From Ascaphus truei (Eukaryota > Chordata > Amphibia > Anura > Ascaphidae): a DNA stretch of 64,000 nucleotides. Of the stretch, positions 61,520-64,000 are shown piece by piece. Location: contig CM071586.1 of the NCBI GenBank assembly GCA_036426205.1, positions 9,236,445 through 9,300,444 of the forward strand. Reading direction: 5' to 3'. The notes under the pieces were generated by a model. That model saw only the letters and a list, made by a program, of their open reading frames with translations, was not told the DNA's origin and ran no database searches. The translations under genes were made by a program, and so were the position numbers. The number at the start of each line of letters is the position of its first letter. Within the stretch, counting starts at the first letter, position 1.

Positions 61520-62689
61520 ATCTGTAATCCTACTGTACTTCTAATTATCAGCCTCTTATGAAAATCCTAAACCTCTATCTCATTGGGAATTACTAAACCA
61601 CGTGTGTGAAAGTTAAGATCATCGATCTTCCTAGTTCCACCTCCTTCCTCAGACTTAGACTCTCTGTTAATGACTCAGGTTCAATCTGAGTTCTAAATAT
61701 GTTCTAGTTCTAAATAGTCATAGGGCCTCAGTCTCTCTTGGTAGTCCAATACTTCAAATGTGGTGTACTGTAGGTCACACTCTGAGTCTAATTTTACATC
61801 TCAATTTCCGTGGTCACCATTGTCTACGTGCACTGTAGACCGATAGATACATACAAGTATAGCCCTGGTAGGTTTGGGCTATTATTCTGTCCTCCTGTGC
61901 AGTAATCCCTGTCAAGGGCAGGTCTGCCAGGAGTAAATATGGGTTTTCCCCACACACTTTGATGCAGTTGGTCAGAGAAGGTAGTGTCAATCAGAGGCAC
62001 AGGGGTGGGTCTACTGGATCTGTACTGAATGAACGGCCACTTCCTGTTTTAGAGAGTTCCTCTCCACCTTTGAGAGAGGATAGTCTGTTCCAGCAAGCAG
62101 CCAGGAATCTGGTATGCTTGAGGCCCTCCCTCTGGGAGAGAGGAGAGATATTCCTCTAACTCCACAATGGAGTAAGGGAAGAGCAAGGACAGCTCCTTGG
62201 GCCCTGACTAGGAGTGGTGTCTAGGGACATCCTGAAGGTGACAACCTTTGATTGCTGTGTGCTGTAACAGAGACTGTGCGGAATAAGGGCCCCTGCTACC
62301 AGCAGGTAAGCACCAACAAGACCCATGTAACCAAGGTACTATTTCCCTTAGGAGACCCTATGTGAGATTGGGTACGGGAAGCAGGGTTACACATACATAC
62401 ACACACATACGATACGTAGATAAATAAACATACTGTAGATAGATGGACGGACAGACGGACAGATAACAGAAAAAAAATCTGTAAACTATTATTGAATCCC
62501 CTTTTTAATGATTTATCTTTTATACATTTAAACATAATAAAATACATGTTCCACAGTTTTCACCTTCATATTAGAGGTTCACGTGCAAGGAATTATATTT
62601 TGAGTTTATAGTTTTAATAAACGCAATTACATATATGTAAAGTTCAGAAAAAAAACAGAGGTAGGGAGAGATCATGAGCAGAATGCATT

Positions 62690-62880
62690 CAATATCCAGA
62701 ACTAGATAGAGATCAGGGTTACAGAACTGTCCAGACTGCCTTGTCATTCCAGAACCAGAGAGAGATAAGGACTGCAGGGACTAGAATACATTGCAAACCT
62801 AGAACCGGAGGGAGAGGTGCGCACTACAGAGACAAGAATACATTGCCACTCCAGAACCAGAGGTCCACACTACAGGGACC
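62690..62880. repeat. 51-bp minisatellite (gene 3, about 4 units)
   Basis: CCAGAACCAGAGAGAGATAA and GGGAGAGGTGCGCACTACAG, the same family as 6903. Confidence 0.85.
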
Positions 62881-62909
62881 AGAATGCTTTGCGAGGAGAC
62901 TTTTCAGTG

Positions 62910-62969
62910 TCATTTTGAACTGGAAAATCCAAAATTGCTATCTCCTCCACACTTCTTACACAGCCAAGG
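62910..62969 (-). CDS. Terminal cytoplasmic-tail exon, gene 3
   Basis: Acceptor TCTCTTTCCTTTCAG. In phase 0 it reads PWLCKKCGGDSNFGFSSSK, then TGA. Two bases shorter than copy A after KK. In the other frame the open reading EEIAILDFPVQNDTEK continues to a stop at 62870-62872. Its TM partner 63824-63903 is intact, so the 19-residue tail is the in-frame product here. Confidence 0.52.
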   Translation of the reverse strand, partial: PWLCKKCGGDSNFGFSSSK

Positions 62970-63264
62970 CTGAAAGGAAAGAGACAATTAATACAAAACA
63001 AGGAATTCATATTATTTATATCATCTATATTAAAATGGGCATGATGCGAAGAGTGACACACTGAGCTCATTTGCATTCTATTACCCAGAATCCCTGGCTG
63101 CAGTGGAAGCGCTGTTTGTTAAGCGATAATGATGAAATACCGCTGTTGCAGACCTATCTGAGACGTGCAAATGTCCCACAAGTGGTACTTTTATTTGCTA
63201 TCATCTATATGGAATATCACATTGGCCAATCAAAATTCTACTTTAATCATATATACACATTAAA

Positions 63265-63740
63265 TTGTAGGAATCCCCTGCGTGAGACGCCCTCTTATCC
63301 CCTCAGAGGGAGGAACCGTTGACCCTTATTGCATCAGAGTGAAGCACTGCTGACCCTATTAACTTATAGGAATTCCCTGTGTTAGGCGCACTTTTATCCC
63401 ATCACAAGGAGGCCCCTCTGACTCTATAAAGTTATAGGAATTCCCTGTGTTAGGCGCACTTTTATCCCATCACAGGGAGGCACCACTGACTCTATAAACT
63501 TATAGTATCCTCTGTATGAGACTCTTATCCCATCACAAGGAGGCACCTCTGACCCTATTTACCTACAGAAGTCTGTGTGTGAGACGCCCTCTTATCCCAT
63601 AGCAGGGAGGCACCGCTGACCATTTTAAATTACACTGTACAATCCCCTTGTAAAATACCATCTTATCCCATTAGAGGGAAACACCACTGACCATATTACC
63701 TTATAAGCATCCCCTGTGTGAGGCGCCTTTTTATCCCATT
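63265..63740. repeat. 65-68 bp minisatellite (gene 3, about 7 units)
   Basis: TTATAGGAATTCCCTGTGTT, AGGCGCACTTTTATCCCATC and ACAGGGAGGCAC...; the longest array of this family, in the TM-tail intron. Confidence 0.9.
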
Positions 63741-63823
63741 ACGTTCTTGTACATTTACCATGTTAAAGGAAGGGCAGAGCTAGCGCCCAATGTAAGGGGT
63801 GGGGTTTCTTTTTCTAAACTTAC

Positions 63824-63903
63824 CACACAGCACAGACTGCAAAGCAGGACGACGAGGATCAGTGAAACCAGGACTAAGAGAGCCACACCCCATCCGGGGA
63901 CAC
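63824..63903 (-). CDS. MUC1-like transmembrane exon, copy E (intact)
   Basis: 80 nt, acceptor TCTTGTTACAG, donor GTAAGT, phase 1 to 0. Peptide GVPGWGVALLVLVSLILVVL then LCSLCCV. Differences from C and D are conservative within the hydrophobic core (T to V, A to V, S to V), as expected for a membrane span under constraint. Confidence 0.65.
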
Positions 63904-63927
63904 CTGTAACAAGAGACAGGGACAGTG

Positions 63928-64000
63928 TGTCACCCTGCGGGGGAGGGACAGACACATAGCTCCCTTCTGTCTGTGTCACTGTGTCACCCTGCGGGGGGAG
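63928..64000 (-). repeat. 54-56 bp minisatellite, start of array (gene 3)
   Basis: One to two units at the window edge, continuing beyond it. Confidence 0.85.

Larger units (their letters stand above)
61520..64000 (-). other. Candidate gene 3 (3' part only): paralog running off the window
   Basis: A third copy of the 3' gene region. 61520-61860 matches the flank at about 2430-2830. 62470-62690 matches about 3060-3300. Then follow the 51-bp minisatellite, a tail exon (62910-62969), the 66-bp minisatellite, an intact TM exon (63824-63903) and the start of the 54-bp array, in the same order and orientation as at 6.5-8.8 kb. Mini-exons and leader would lie beyond 64000. A stretch at about 61860-62390 has no counterpart in the other copies and looks like an insertion. 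Confidence 0.5.

Overview
The window is vertebrate nuclear DNA, most likely from an anuran amphibian. This is an inference from the mix of Penelope-like, CR1/L2/Rex-type LINE, tRNA-Leu-primed retroviral and Gypsy-like elements, and from the dispersed 'CTGATGAAG...GAAACGCGTTG' motifs that I associate with frog repeats. There is no operon, CRISPR array or recognisable rRNA/tRNA gene. Most of the 64 kb is repeats; the long reading frames are almost all microsatellite, minisatellite or transposon sequence.

The host content I can support is a small, partly decayed cluster on the minus strand of what appears to be one family of very short type I membrane glycoproteins. It is built from four kinds of exon, recognised by matching splice sites and phases: (i) a 79-nt signal-peptide exon below a TATA box, ending in phase 1 (20336-20414 and 56233-56311); (ii) 27-nt mini-exons, phase 1 to 1, encoding nine residues, four of five with an N-glycosylation sequon (14257, 16696, 18217, 19021, and an inverted one at 50431); (iii) an 80-nt transmembrane exon, phase 1 to 0, whose start (GVPGWGVALLVL) closely resembles the MUC1 transmembrane segment (intact at 49715, 52689, 63824; frameshifted at 8386 and 13664); (iv) a terminal cytoplasmic-tail exon behind a strong pyrimidine tract (7504, 12785, 48503, 62910). 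Leader, mini-exons and TM exon join in frame to give signal peptide + nine-residue glycosylated repeats + membrane anchor + short tail. I know of no described gene with this architecture.

Layout. 1-14.2 kb: three tandem copies of a unit of up to about 5.28 kb carrying the 3' half of the gene; the first copy lacks the exons. 14.2-20.5 kb: mini-exons, 54-56 bp minisatellite arrays, two L2-like LINE copies, a purine-rich intron, leader exon and promoter of gene 1. 21.8-28.3 kb: hammerhead-like motifs and a Penelope-like element split by a DNA transposon. 28.48-34.99 kb: a degraded minus-strand provirus with two LTRs, an ACAG target duplication and a tRNA-Leu-type primer site. 35.2-40.5 kb: an LTR element encoding a long coiled-coil protein, its body duplicated in tandem. 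40.5-48 kb: dispersed repeats and a CR1-like LINE. 48-56.6 kb: gene 2 (tail exon, two alternative TM exons, an inverted block with a mini-exon and a large minisatellite, leader, promoter). 56.6-61.5 kb: LINE, foldback MITE, unannotated sequence. 61.5-64 kb: 3' part of gene 3, which continues beyond the window.

Tandem copies differ mainly by single-base insertions and deletions rather than substitutions, so uncorrected assembly error is a real possibility, and the frameshift calls below carry that caveat.
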